Below the pieces are notes generated by a model. That model did not search any database. It had not been told where the DNA came from and was given only the letters and a program-made list of their open reading frames with translations. A stretch of DNA of 64,000 nt from NCBI GenBank assembly GCA_035502095.1, contig DATJUX010000048.1, positions 151,244-215,243 of the forward strand, read 5' to 3'. Shown here piece after piece: positions 40,055 through 49,565 of the stretch; position 1 is the first letter of the stretch; every line of letters starts with the position of its first letter. A program made the translations under genes and the position numbers. Source of the stretch: JAKANT01 sp035502095 (lineage in GTDB: Bacteria; Pseudomonadota; Gammaproteobacteria; Burkholderiales; Burkholderiaceae_F).

Positions 40055-42082
40055 ATGTTGTTGCGGCGAGTCCTCGCAGTCCATACCGCGCTCGGGCTGG
40101 CCCTGGCGCATTGTTTCACGACCGGCAACGTCGAGGCGCGCGAAAAGGCCGCCCGCGCCGCCGAAGTCGTCAGGGGCAGCGATGACGAGGCATTCCTGGC
40201 GGCGCGCGATGCGGCGACCCAAGGCAATCGCGAGCGCCTCGCTCAGCTCGCACCGCGCCTGCGCGACTATCCGTTGTCGGAGTACGTCGACTACTGGCGC
40301 CTGCAGTTGCGCATGCGCAACGAGGAGCCAGCGCGCCTCGCGGTCGAGGTCGCCGCGTTCATGGCGAAGAACTCGGGCACGTACATCGCGGACCGGATGC
40401 TCCTCGAATGGCTGGTCCTGCTCGGCACCAAGCACGAGTTCGAGGCCTTCGCTCGCGAACTGCCGCAACTGGTCTGGAGCGACGACCCGCAATTGCGCTG
40501 CCTGATCGCACTGGCCCGCTACCAGCGCAACGAGGGTCGCCGGATCGAAGAGCTGGCGCGTGAAGCGCGCCAGTTGCTGCTCGCGACCCGCGAAGCGGGC
40601 GGCGACGGTTGCTGGACGCTCACCGAAGCGTTGCTCGTCGATGAACGCGAGTCGCCCTGGGACCGCATGCGCGCTCTCGTCGAAGCGAACCAGGTGCCGA
40701 CCGCCAAGCGGGTCGTGGCCTGGTTGCCGAAGGCCGATTCGGCCCAGATCTCGATCGCCATCGACCGGCCGGCAACGTGGCTCGCCAACAACGAGCGCCG
40801 GCTCGCCGCGCAACGCGACCTCGCGCTGGTCGCGATCGCGCGCCTGGCGCGTGAAGAACCGGCGCGTGCGGCCCGTTTTGCCGGCCTGCTCGACCCGGAC
40901 CTGACGCCGCAGCAACGCGGCCTGGTGTGGGGCCGGATCGGCCACATGGCGGCCTACAAGCAGATGCCCGAGGCGATCGAGTGGTATCGCAAGGGTGGCG
41001 ACCAGGTCGGTGTCGCGCCCGAAACCGCGCGCGCGGAGGAGGTGCTCGAGTGGCAGGTGCGCGCCGCCCTGCGCGGAACCGACGACGGGCCCGACTGGCC
41101 GATGGTGCGCGACACGATCCAGCGCATGCCGCCCGAGGAGCGTGCGGAGTCCGCCTGGGTCTACTGGTACGCACGCGCGTTGCTTACGGAATCCCATGCC
41201 TCGGAAGCATCCGTCTATCTGCGCTCACTCGCGCGCGGGTTCGATTTCTACGGCAAGCTCGCCGCCGAGGAGCTCGGGATCCCGATCGCGATCCCGCCGC
41301 GGGCCGCCGCTCCGACCCAGGAGCAGATCGAGGCTTGGAATGGCAACCCGGGTTTCGCGCGCGCGCTCAAGTTCTACGACCTTGGCCTGCGCGCGGAGGG
41401 CAACAAGGAGTGGGCTTGGCAATTGCGCGGCAAGAACGACCGCGAGCTCCTGGCGGCCGCCGAGTATGCGCGCCAGATCAACGTATTCGATCGCATGATC
41501 GCCGCTTCGGAGCGCACGCGCGACGAGTTCGACTTCAGCCAGCGCTTCCCGGCGCCGCACCGCGCCGAACTCACGCGGCACGCGCAGGCGGCGGGCCTGG
41601 ATGAGACGTGGATTTACGCCCTGATCAGGCAGGAGTCGCGGTTCGTCCAAGACGCACGCTCCGCCGTCGGCGCACAAGGCCTGATGCAGATTATGCCCGC
41701 CACGGCGCGCTATGTTGCGCGGCGGATCGGGATGAGCGACTACAACCCGACCCGGATCGTCGAACTCGACACCAACCTCTTCCTTGGCACGAACTACCTG
41801 AAGCTGGTTTTCGAGGATCTCGATGGCCAGCTCGTGGTCGCCTCGGCCGCCTACAACGCAGGTCCGAATCGGGCGCGCGCCTGGCGCGCGTCGCTGCCGC
41901 GCACGCTGGAAGGCGCGATATTCGCGGAGACGATCCCGTTCAACGAGACGCGCGAATACGTGAAGAAGGTGATGGCCAACGCGGTGACCTATGCGGCCAT
42001 CTTCGAACAGCCGAATGTCTCGCTCAAGGCCCTGCTCGGCTCGGTCTCGCCGAAGGCAGCGGGCACCAGCGACCTCCCGTAA
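40055..42082 (+). CDS. slt: Soluble lytic murein transglycosylase (Slt70 family)
   Basis: A 675-residue periplasmic enzyme. A signal peptide covers about residues 1-29 (LAVHTALGLALAHCFTTGNVEA). A long superhelical U/L-domain of helical repeats follows, to about 500. The lysozyme-like C-domain has catalytic E527 in IYALIRQESRF, then GAQGLMQIMPATARYVA and SAAYNAGPNRARAW. It cleaves peptidoglycan to 1,6-anhydromuropeptides. Size is close to E. coli Slt70 (645). The ATG at 40055 is the only start consistent with a signal peptide. Confidence 0.94.
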   Translation: MLLRRVLAVHTALGLALAHCFTTGNVEAREKAARAAEVVRGSDDEAFLAARDAATQGNRERLAQLAPRLRDYPLSEYVDYWRLQLRMRNEEPARLAVEVAAFMAKNSGTYIADRMLLEWLVLLGTKHEFEAFARELPQLVWSDDPQLRCLIALARYQRNEGRRIEELAREARQLLLATREAGGDGCWTLTEALLVDERESPWDRMRALVEANQVPTAKRVVAWLPKADSAQISIAIDRPATWLANNERRLAAQRDLALVAIARLAREEPARAARFAGLLDPDLTPQQRGLVWGRIGHMAAYKQMPEAIEWYRKGGDQVGVAPETARAEEVLEWQVRAALRGTDDGPDWPMVRDTIQRMPPEERAESAWVYWYARALLTESHASEASVYLRSLARGFDFYGKLAAEELGIPIAIPPRAAAPTQEQIEAWNGNPGFARALKFYDLGLRAEGNKEWAWQLRGKNDRELLAAAEYARQINVFDRMIAASERTRDEFDFSQRFPAPHRAELTRHAQAAGLDETWIYALIRQESRFVQDARSAVGAQGLMQIMPATARYVARRIGMSDYNPTRIVELDTNLFLGTNYLKLVFEDLDGQLVVASAAYNAGPNRARAWRASLPRTLEGAIFAETIPFNETREYVKKVMANAVTYAAIFEQPNVSLKALLGSVSPKAAGTSDLP

Positions 42083-42188
42083 GCGTTCCTCACGCGTTGC
42101 AGGAACGCCGCGCGGTCGAGGACTCTCCACCCTCCTGTCCTAGAATCCGTGCATCTACTTGCAGCAGCCGCCAAGCGGAGGCTTGCCC

Positions 42189-43139
42189 ATGCGCCACACC
42201 AACCTCCTCGTGCTCGGCGGTTCCGGGTTCATCGGCCGCTACGTCGTCAACCTGCTCGTGGCGCGCGGTTGCAACGTGCTGGTGCCGTCGCGCCGGCGCG
42301 ACCGCGCGCGGCACCTGATCCTGCTGCCGACCTGCGATGTCGTCGACGCCAACATCATGGACGACGTCGCGCTCGACCGGCTGGTCGCAGGCCGCGATGC
42401 GGTGATCAACCTCGTCGGCATCCTGCACGGATCCCAGACGGACTTCCAGCGCGTCCACGTCGACCTGCCGCGTCGTGTCGCCGCCGCCTGCACCAAACAT
42501 CGCGTCGACCGCCTGCTGCATGTGAGCGCGCTCGGCGCGGGCGCATCGGCACCGTCGATGTATCTACGCAGCAAGGCCATGGGCCAGGAAGAGGTCGAAA
42601 AAAGCGCCGCGGCGTGGACCGTGTTCCGCCCTTCGGTCGTGTTCGGCGTCGAGGATCACTTTCTCAACCTCTTCGCCGGGCTGGCCGCGTGGTTTCCGGT
42701 GCTGCCGATCGGCGGCGCGACCGCGAGGTTCCAGCCCGTCTGGGTCGAAGATGTCGCGCGCGCGATCGCCAACTGCGTCGACAACGACGCGACATATCGC
42801 AAGAGCTACGAGCTGGCGGGTCCGCGCATCTACACGCTGCGCGAGTTGGTCGAGTTTGCCGCCCGGGCGGCTGGTCATCCCCGCCCCGTGATCGCGCTGC
42901 CCGATGGCCTCGCCCGCTGGCAGGCACGGCTTATGGAACTCCTGCCGGGGCCGACGCTGCTGTCGCGCGACAACCTCGATTCCATGAAGGTCGACAACGT
43001 CGCGAGCCAGCAGCCCTTCAAGCCGGCGCGCGAACTCGGCATCGGCGTCACGCCGATGGAACCCGAGGCTGCGTTCTACCTCGCCGGCATGCACCCGCGC
43101 ACGCGCTTCAGCCCGATGCGCACGCGCGCGCGCCGCTAG
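42189..43139 (+). CDS. NDUFA9-like NAD(P)-binding atypical SDR protein
   Basis: A 316-residue member of the complex I NDUFA9 subunit / NmrA-like atypical short-chain dehydrogenase group. The dinucleotide loop is VLGGSGFIGRYVV at the N-terminus. INLVGILHG, LLHVSALGA and SMYLRSKAMGQEEV follow; the YxxxK-type Tyr/Lys is reduced to Y...SK. The rest is an epimerase-like C-domain. In bacteria its role is unknown and may involve quinone or flavin processes. GGAGG precedes the ATG at 42189. It lies between slt and cca. Confidence 0.88.
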   Translation: MRHTNLLVLGGSGFIGRYVVNLLVARGCNVLVPSRRRDRARHLILLPTCDVVDANIMDDVALDRLVAGRDAVINLVGILHGSQTDFQRVHVDLPRRVAAACTKHRVDRLLHVSALGAGASAPSMYLRSKAMGQEEVEKSAAAWTVFRPSVVFGVEDHFLNLFAGLAAWFPVLPIGGATARFQPVWVEDVARAIANCVDNDATYRKSYELAGPRIYTLRELVEFAARAAGHPRPVIALPDGLARWQARLMELLPGPTLLSRDNLDSMKVDNVASQQPFKPARELGIGVTPMEPEAAFYLAGMHPRTRFSPMRTRARR

Positions 43140-43177
43140 CCGATCCGGCTCCGCGCCGCACACGGGCGGGACACCGC

Positions 43178-44404
43178 ATGCAAGCGTTCGTCGTCGGCGG
43201 CAGCGTGCGCGACGAACTGCTCGGCTGCGCGCGCGGCGATCGCGACTGGGTCGTGGTCGGCGCGACGCCGGAGCAGATGCTTGCGGCCGGTTTCAAGCCG
43301 GTCGGCAGGGACTTCCCGGTCTTCCTCCACCCGCTGACACACGAGGAATACGCGCTCGCGCGCACCGAGCGCAAGACTGCCCCGGGCTATCACGGCTTCG
43401 TCTTCCATGCCGCGCCTGAGGTCACGCTCGAACAGGATCTGGCCCGACGCGACCTGACCATCAACGCGATGGCACGCGACGAGAGCGGCGCACTGATCGA
43501 TCCGTTCGGCGGCAAGCGCGACCTCGACGCCCGCCTGTTGCGTCATGTCAGCCCGGCTTTCGTCGAGGATCCGGTGCGCATCCTGCGGCTCGCGCGCTTC
43601 GCGGCCCGCTTTCCCCAGTTCTCGATCGCGCCCGAGACCATGCGGCTGATGCGAGAAATGGTGGCCGCGGGCGAAGCCGACGCGCTTGTCGCCGAGCGCG
43701 TCTGGCAGGAACTCTCGCGTGGTCTGATGGAGCAACGCCCCGCGCGCATGCTCGAGGTGCTGCATGACACCGGCGCACTGGCGCGCGTGTTGCCCGAAGT
43801 GGCGCGCTTGTGGGGCGTGCCGCAAGCACCGGACGTACACCCCGAAGTCGACGCCGGTGTGCACCTGATGATGGTCGTCGATGCGGCGGCCAGGCTCGAC
43901 GCTGCTCTGCCGGCGCGCTGGGGCGCGTTGCTGCACGACTTGGGCAAGGGCACCACGCCGCCATCCGAATGGCCGCGTCATCCCGGCCACGAGGAACGCA
44001 GCGTCGAGCTCGCGCGCAACATCGACCAACGCTTGCGGGTTCCGGCGGACTGCCGCGACGTGTCGCTGCTCACCGCGCGCGAACACGGCAACGTCCATCA
44101 CGCGATGGAGCTCGACGCGGCGGGGCTCGTACGGTTGCTGGATCGCTGCGACGCCTGGCGCCGCCCCGCGCTACTGGAGAACATGCTCATCGCGTGCGAA
44201 GCCGACAGCCGCGGTCGCACCGGGTTCGAAGAGAAGGATTACCCGCAGCGCCGCCGCGTCACGCGCGCCCTCGAGATCGCGCGAGCGGTCGACACCGGTG
44301 CGGTTGCCCAGGAGGTGGCGCGTTCCGCAGGCGGCGCCGGTGATCGGATCGCCGCGGCCGTGCGCGCCGCGCGCATCGAGGCGGTGCGCGCAGCGGACAT
44401 CTGA
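43178..44404 (+). CDS. cca: Multifunctional CCA tRNA nucleotidyltransferase
   Basis: A 408-residue class II nucleotidyltransferase that adds or repairs the 3' CCA of tRNAs. FVVGGSVRDELLG is the head motif, and the catalytic acids are D21 and D23 in GDRDWVVVG. RRDLTINAMA and EDPVRILRLARFAARF are the nucleotide-recognition motifs. A C-terminal HD domain (LLHDLGKG, HPGHEERS) supports the extra phosphohydrolase activities of the E. coli-type enzyme. The ATG at 43178 has no strong ribosome-binding site. It follows the NDUFA9-like gene by 38 bases. Confidence 0.95.
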   Translation: MQAFVVGGSVRDELLGCARGDRDWVVVGATPEQMLAAGFKPVGRDFPVFLHPLTHEEYALARTERKTAPGYHGFVFHAAPEVTLEQDLARRDLTINAMARDESGALIDPFGGKRDLDARLLRHVSPAFVEDPVRILRLARFAARFPQFSIAPETMRLMREMVAAGEADALVAERVWQELSRGLMEQRPARMLEVLHDTGALARVLPEVARLWGVPQAPDVHPEVDAGVHLMMVVDAAARLDAALPARWGALLHDLGKGTTPPSEWPRHPGHEERSVELARNIDQRLRVPADCRDVSLLTAREHGNVHHAMELDAAGLVRLLDRCDAWRRPALLENMLIACEADSRGRTGFEEKDYPQRRRVTRALEIARAVDTGAVAQEVARSAGGAGDRIAAAVRAARIEAVRAADI

Positions 44405-44417
44405 GTTAGCTGGCCCA

Positions 44418-47198
44418 TCAGACGACGTACGTTCCGCCCGCCATTTTCCCGGCGGCCTTCACGTAGTCGTTCCAGTACCCGAACACCTGCAGCCCGATCA
44501 CCTGTCCGAGCTTGCGGTAGCTCTCCCACTGAGCTTCGTCGAAGAACTGGTCGCCCGTCGGTTGCTGCGGAAACGCCGGCTGGTTGCGCGCGTAGAGCTT
44601 GACATCGAGGGGCGCGAATTGCGCGACCGTCGGCTTGACCACGATCAGCAACGCCTCGGCCGCCAGGCCCGTTGGCGTCTCATCCGCTGCATAGCGGACG
44701 CGGGCAACCAGGGCACAGCGATCATCGCGGCTGGCCGCGTCCCGGAACTGCTCGAGCGAGCCGAAGTACCGTCGTGCCGCGGAGCCATCCCTGAACGACG
44801 CGACGAAGTCGTCGAGAGCCGTGTCCTCGAGGAATTCGATTTCCGCGCCAAGATCGACGCGTGCACGCAACACCAGGTTCTGCATGTCGCTGAACCGGTA
44901 TTCGGGGTCGGCGCCGTTGTCCGAGCAGACGATCAGCGCCGCGCGCCGCCGCAGCAACTCGTAAACGCCGGTGTTCTCGAAGTGCCCGCCATCGGACAGG
45001 CTCCAGCGCAGCGCGCGCTGTCCATAGAAGCCGCCGCTCATTTCCTGCCGTACCAGGTCGAAGGTCTTCAGCGCGCTCTCGCGGCGCTGCGTGCTCATCA
45101 TCTCGGCGGGCAGCCACCAGTAGCCAAGCCGCGCGTTGACGATCCACGCAAGGATGGAAAACCCGAGCGACGAGAGATGCCCCAGTCCGGTCGAGACCGC
45201 GGCACCCGATATGGCGGCCCATGATCCGAGCGGCATGCGCTCGCAGGATCGCAGGCGATCGTAGGTCTCGCGCTCGTCGCTGGTCGCGGTCGGGGGCGGT
45301 TCCGGGAGATCGTAGAACGCCAGCCGCGAGCCGATCTCGTGGTCCGGTTTGGCCCACTGGTAGAAATGGCTGTCCACGTTGATGCCGCGCGGCCCGACGG
45401 TGATCGTCACGCCCTTGCGGTCCTCACGCACCAGGTTCGAGGTGTCGGACAGGCTCTCGTTGAGTGTGCTGCAGATCAGATGCAACGGCCCCGCCGAGCT
45501 TCCACTGTAGTAGCTGCGCAAAGCCACCTCGTCGTCCGGGTGCGATTCGGAAACGAAGACCGCGCGCGCCCCCGCCTCGCTCTTGAGCGGATCCTGGATC
45601 GCCTCCTGGAACGCGCGCAGGCGCTTGAAGTTCGCAGCGCCGAGGAACGTTCGGACCAGACGCGCGCTGTAGAAGCGATGGAACGTGGAATTGTTGAGGA
45701 AGCCCAGGCTCTCGCGCGTCAGTTCCGCCAGCAGCAGCCACGCGAGCACGAGGCCGATCAGGAGCGCCCAGTGGCCGAGGCGAAGGACCGCTTGCGCCTT
45801 GACGCGCCAGTCGGCGAGCCATGGACTCCAGACAACCCATTGCACGAAAGCGACGAGCAGGGCGGCGATCATGGCGAGCGCGAGCAACGCGGACGCCAGC
45901 GCAATCCACTTCTGCATCCGCGCCAGCACCTTGGTCCAACCTGAAACATCGACGTGGACCATCGTGCTGAACTTGCGCGCAATCGCCAGCAGGATCGCAA
46001 CCGCGCCGCCGCTCGTCCCCAGCGTCGCCAGGTCGATCGGACGGGACCTGAGAAGCGCGACGAAGGTGCTCTGACCCAGCGAATCGACCAGCGCGCATGC
46101 GAACACCAAGAGCGCGATCCTGAGAACGGCGGTCAGCGTCTGAGTGAGCTTCAATCGCGCCCTGGCAACGGCTGCGGTGTGCGTCCAGTCCTCGCCGGGT
46201 TGGAGCCAGCCCGCAATCCAGAAGCGCTGCATCAGGAGAACCGTCGCGGCGAGGTAGACGCTGTAGCCGAGTAGCACGACGACCGGATTGGACCATTGGT
46301 CGAACCGGCCCAGCAGCACGCCGAGGACCGCCGCGACGACCAGCAGCCACCACGGCCCGAGCTTGATCGCGCGCTCCTCCGCACTGAGGATCGCCTTTTC
46401 CTGGCGGAACACGAGCCAGTACGCCAGCACGAGCGGTCCGCCGGCGAGCAGAAGCAGCGCCGGCACGAGCCAGAAGATCGGACTCGACCACCACAGGGCG
46501 CCGGTCGATACGTGCACGTCCCAGTCGAGGCCGTCCAGCGCGGGCGCGAGCGGCCCGCCGATGCTCAAGCCGATCAGATGCAGCACGAGGCGCAGGCCGT
46601 AGACCAGGAGCACGGCTCCCAGTAGAGCAAGTGCGAGCACGTAATGGACGCCCAGAAGCGCACGCAGGTAGAACGCCAGCAGGTAGAGCAGGTCGCGTGC
46701 GCCGCTGGGAGTGAGATAGCGCCCGTTCTCGCGCAGCCACAGCAGCGGGTGAAAGATCTCCCTGATCTGATCGCCGATGCGGACGTTTGCGGTAGCGCGA
46801 TGCGGGTCGTCGGTGAGGAACTGTTCCGCGCGCTGGGCCGCGGCCAGCGGGGTCTCGGCGGCGGTTTGCGCGGCCTTGTCTTCGCGCGGCAGCGCATCGG
46901 GCACCGCGAAGTCGGCGTCGCGCGGCAGGAACAAGCTGCCGAGAAACGATCCGGTGTACCCGCCGCCGGAGACCGTCGATAGATAGTCGACTTGGGGAAA
47001 GACCTTCGTCTCGGCCAGCGCCTGCGCCAGGCCGAGCGAAAAGGTGGCGCTGCGGATGCCGCCGCCGGAGAACGCCAGCCCGACCGGATGCTGGACCGGA
47101 AGAGCGTCTTCTCCTGGCTTGCGCGCCTCCCACAGGACGCGCCGACGCCGGATCGACTCGTGTTCCACTTTCGGATCGAACGCGTAGTCACCGTGCAT
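44418..47198 (-). CDS. Large patatin-like phospholipase with a multi-helix membrane block inside the catalytic domain
   Basis: A 926-residue protein. The N-terminal patatin part has the oxyanion loop FSGGGIRSATFS (43-54) and the nucleophile elbow STVSGGGYTGS with S77. Residues ~168-495 are strongly hydrophobic, with about eight predicted membrane helices. The catalytic-dyad Asp (D736) appears in LSDGGHFENTGVYELL, so the lipase fold is completed after the membrane block. The elbow reads T-V-S-G-G instead of G-x-S-x-G. It is predicted to be a membrane lipid acyl hydrolase; substrate and topology are inferred. GGAGA precedes the ATG. It converges with cca and seems inserted into an otherwise common gene run. 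Confidence 0.85.
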   Translation of the reverse strand: MHGDYAFDPKVEHESIRRRRVLWEARKPGEDALPVQHPVGLAFSGGGIRSATFSLGLAQALAETKVFPQVDYLSTVSGGGYTGSFLGSLFLPRDADFAVPDALPREDKAAQTAAETPLAAAQRAEQFLTDDPHRATANVRIGDQIREIFHPLLWLRENGRYLTPSGARDLLYLLAFYLRALLGVHYVLALALLGAVLLVYGLRLVLHLIGLSIGGPLAPALDGLDWDVHVSTGALWWSSPIFWLVPALLLLAGGPLVLAYWLVFRQEKAILSAEERAIKLGPWWLLVVAAVLGVLLGRFDQWSNPVVVLLGYSVYLAATVLLMQRFWIAGWLQPGEDWTHTAAVARARLKLTQTLTAVLRIALLVFACALVDSLGQSTFVALLRSRPIDLATLGTSGGAVAILLAIARKFSTMVHVDVSGWTKVLARMQKWIALASALLALAMIAALLVAFVQWVVWSPWLADWRVKAQAVLRLGHWALLIGLVLAWLLLAELTRESLGFLNNSTFHRFYSARLVRTFLGAANFKRLRAFQEAIQDPLKSEAGARAVFVSESHPDDEVALRSYYSGSSAGPLHLICSTLNESLSDTSNLVREDRKGVTITVGPRGINVDSHFYQWAKPDHEIGSRLAFYDLPEPPPTATSDERETYDRLRSCERMPLGSWAAISGAAVSTGLGHLSSLGFSILAWIVNARLGYWWLPAEMMSTQRRESALKTFDLVRQEMSGGFYGQRALRWSLSDGGHFENTGVYELLRRRAALIVCSDNGADPEYRFSDMQNLVLRARVDLGAEIEFLEDTALDDFVASFRDGSAARRYFGSLEQFRDAASRDDRCALVARVRYAADETPTGLAAEALLIVVKPTVAQFAPLDVKLYARNQPAFPQQPTGDQFFDEAQWESYRKLGQVIGLQVFGYWNDYVKAAGKMAGGTYVV

Positions 47199-47299
47199 GA
47201 CGAAGTCTCCGCAGGCCGCGACGGCTGCCGGCGCGCATGATGCCGCCGCAGGTCGTGCGTGTCATCCCGCGCATTCGGCCGGCCGCACGAAGGAACGTC

Positions 47300-47491
47300 T
47301 TAGACCAGCCGCCCGATCAGAAACACGAGCACCGACAGCAGCAAGGTGCTGGCGAATGGAAGAAGCACTTCGCGCTTTCCGATACGAAACCGCAGGTCGC
47401 CGGGAAGCCGTCCGATGCCGAGCTTCTGCAACCAGGGCTGCAGCGCGGCTAGCACGATGAGTCCGAAGAAGAGCGTGAGGACGAAGCGCAT
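47300..47491 (-). CDS. DUF2905 family small membrane protein
   Basis: A 63-residue protein with two hydrophobic helices (about 3-18 and 42-61) separated by the conserved LGIGRLPGDLRFRIGKREV segment. This is characteristic of DUF2905. The function is unknown. The ATG at 47491 gives the standard length. It starts 8 bases after the MidA-like gene stop and is probably co-transcribed with it. Confidence 0.88.
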   Translation of the reverse strand: MRFVLTLFFGLIVLAALQPWLQKLGIGRLPGDLRFRIGKREVLLPFASTLLLSVLVFLIGRLV

Positions 47492-47498
47492 CGCGAAA

Positions 47499-48665
47499 TC
47501 ACAATGTGTGCAGACGATCACCCCGGGAAAATCCCATCAGCGGTCCCGATACGCCGCGTCCGATCGCCAGCACCTTGAACAGTTCTCCCATTTCGGCTTC
47601 CGACAGCAGGCGCTGCACCGCCTGCGACGCCGCGGGCGTGTGATCCGCCGCCAGAAGCTCCAGCAGGCCGCAATTGAGCAGGAAGCGCCCCTGCGCCGCG
47701 TACCCCAGAACATCGAGCCCGCTCGCGTGCGCCGCCTGCGCGAGGGCGCTCCAATCGACATGCGCGGTGATGTCGTTCAGACCCGGAAGCCAGAATGGAT
47801 CGGCATGCGCACGATGCCGATAGTGGCACATGATCGTGCCCATCCGCCGCTGCGGATGGTAGTACTCGCGGCGCGGAAAGCCGTAGTCGATGAGCAGCGC
47901 CACGCCGTGTGCGAGGGCGCTTGCGAGGTGTCCCGTCCAGGCGCGCGCAGCGAGCCCGATCTCGGAGACGTAACCGTCGGTGAACGGCTCCCGGTCGGCT
48001 TCGATCTCGCGCGCGGCCCGCAACAGCACAGCGTCGGCCTCGCGTTCGGCGAACTCGAAGCCCCCGTTGCTCGCGATGACACCACGTTCGCGCATTCCGT
48101 CTGGGCGCTTGATGAACAGGCGGACGGGCAGGACATCGAGGACTTCGTTCGCGATGATCACGCCTACGAAGTCGCGCGGCGGCGCGTCGAGCCATGCGAC
48201 GGGCCACTGCGCGAGAAGCCGCTGTTGGCGTTCGCGCAAGTCGGCCGACACCTCGACGATCTCGTAGCGATCGACCCGGGTGTCGTTTGCCGCGAGCGTT
48301 TCGAGCAGGTCGCGCGCGAGGTGTCCGGTCCCCGCCCCGAATTCCAGGATGCGCGCCGGCCGGCCTCGCGCGACCTGCGCCAGAACCTGGGCGACCTGCG
48401 CCGCAAGCGCGCGCCCGAACAGCGGCGAGATCTCGGGTGCGGTGACGAAATCACCGCCGGCGAGCGAATCGCCGATCTTGTGCGCGCCCGCTGTGTAGTA
48501 GCCGAGTCCCGGTGCGTAGAGGGCCAGGTCCATGTAACGGTCGAAGCCGATCCATCCGCCGGCTGTCACGATCTCGCGCTTTATGTGGCGCTGCACGCGT
48601 TCGCTGTGCGCTGCGGCGTCAGGCGAGGGCGGAGGCAACGCTGCGGTCGTGGAGTGCGGGCTCAT
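47499..48665 (-). CDS. SAM-dependent methyltransferase, MidA/NDUFAF7 family
   Basis: A 388-residue class I methyltransferase of the COG1565 group. It has GGDFVTAPEISPLFG (family signature), SAM-binding ILEFGAGTGHLARDLL, GVIIANEVLDVLPV and LLIDYGFPRREYYHP. The eukaryotic relative NDUFAF7 methylates an arginine of complex I subunit NDUFS2; bacterial targets are not established. The ATG at 48665 gives normal length. It is divergent from the SDR gene 108 bases away. Confidence 0.92.
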   Translation of the reverse strand: MSPHSTTAALPPPSPDAAAHSERVQRHIKREIVTAGGWIGFDRYMDLALYAPGLGYYTAGAHKIGDSLAGGDFVTAPEISPLFGRALAAQVAQVLAQVARGRPARILEFGAGTGHLARDLLETLAANDTRVDRYEIVEVSADLRERQQRLLAQWPVAWLDAPPRDFVGVIIANEVLDVLPVRLFIKRPDGMRERGVIASNGGFEFAEREADAVLLRAAREIEADREPFTDGYVSEIGLAARAWTGHLASALAHGVALLIDYGFPRREYYHPQRRMGTIMCHYRHRAHADPFWLPGLNDITAHVDWSALAQAAHASGLDVLGYAAQGRFLLNCGLLELLAADHTPAASQAVQRLLSEAEMGELFKVLAIGRGVSGPLMGFSRGDRLHTL

Positions 48666-48773
48666 CGGCCGGCGATCTTACCGGTGCGTTCCCATGCGAC
48701 CGGGCGTGCCGTGCGTCAGCCGTCTCGGTAGACTTGCGCGCCTTCTGCCGGTCGAAGCTGCCGTGTGCCAGCA

Positions 48774-49565
48774 ATGACTCCGCGCCGCAAAACGCAATCG
48801 GACCTGCCTCGTGCCGCACTCGTCACGGGCGCCGCCCGGCGCATCGGCCGCGCGATCGCACTGGCTCTGGCGCGCGACGGCTGGGACATCGCGGTTCACT
48901 ATGCGAGTTCGCGCGACGAGGCGCTCGCAACCGTTGCCAGCATCGAGGCGCTCGGGCAGCGCGCGATTGCGGTGAACCGCGATCTCGCGGTCGAACGCGG
49001 CGTGCGCAGCCTGATCGGCGAATGCATCGAAGAGTTGGGGATGCTCACCTGCGTGGTGAACAACGCGGCGATCTTCGAATACGACACGCCGACCCGATTC
49101 AAGTCGGACCTGCTGGTCAAGCACATGAAGCTGAACACCGCCGCGCCGGTTCTGCTCGCGCAGGCGTTGCATGTGGCGCTGCCCGACGAACAGCGGGGCG
49201 TCGTGATCAATCTTCTCGACCAGAAGCTCGCCAATCCGAACCCGGACTTCCTGAGCTATACGTTGTCGAAGGCAGCGCTTTCCTACGCAACCACGGTGCT
49301 GGCTCAGGCACTGGCGCCCAAGGTCCGAGTCGTCGGCGTCGCGCCAGGCATCACGCTGCCCTCTGGAACGCAGAGCGACGAGGGCTTCGCAGCCGCGCAC
49401 ACGCAGACCCCTCTCGGGCGCTCGAGCACGCCCGAGGATGTCGGCAACGCCGTGGTCTATCTCGCCAGCGCCTCGGCGGTGACGGGCGCGATGCTGTTGG
49501 TCGACGGTGGCCAGCATCTGGTCCCGAGTACGCGCGACGTGATGTTCCTCACCGAGCCGGAATGA
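48774..49565 (+). CDS. Short-chain dehydrogenase, pteridine reductase/FolM-like
   Basis: About 263 residues. The NADP loop is ALVTGAARRIGRAIA, with the Arg typical of NADPH preference. CVVNNAAIFE and the Y-x3-K pair in LSYTLSKAALSYA follow, with an upstream Asp in INLLDQKLANPNPDF in place of the usual SDR serine. That DxxK-like Asp plus YxxxK is the pattern of pteridine and dihydromonapterin reductases. Its coupling to folB (four-base overlap) supports a folate or pterin role. ATG 48774 is chosen over GTG 48765; no clear ribosome-binding site is seen. Confidence 0.88.
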   Translation: MTPRRKTQSDLPRAALVTGAARRIGRAIALALARDGWDIAVHYASSRDEALATVASIEALGQRAIAVNRDLAVERGVRSLIGECIEELGMLTCVVNNAAIFEYDTPTRFKSDLLVKHMKLNTAAPVLLAQALHVALPDEQRGVVINLLDQKLANPNPDFLSYTLSKAALSYATTVLAQALAPKVRVVGVAPGITLPSGTQSDEGFAAAHTQTPLGRSSTPEDVGNAVVYLASASAVTGAMLLVDGGQHLVPSTRDVMFLTEPE

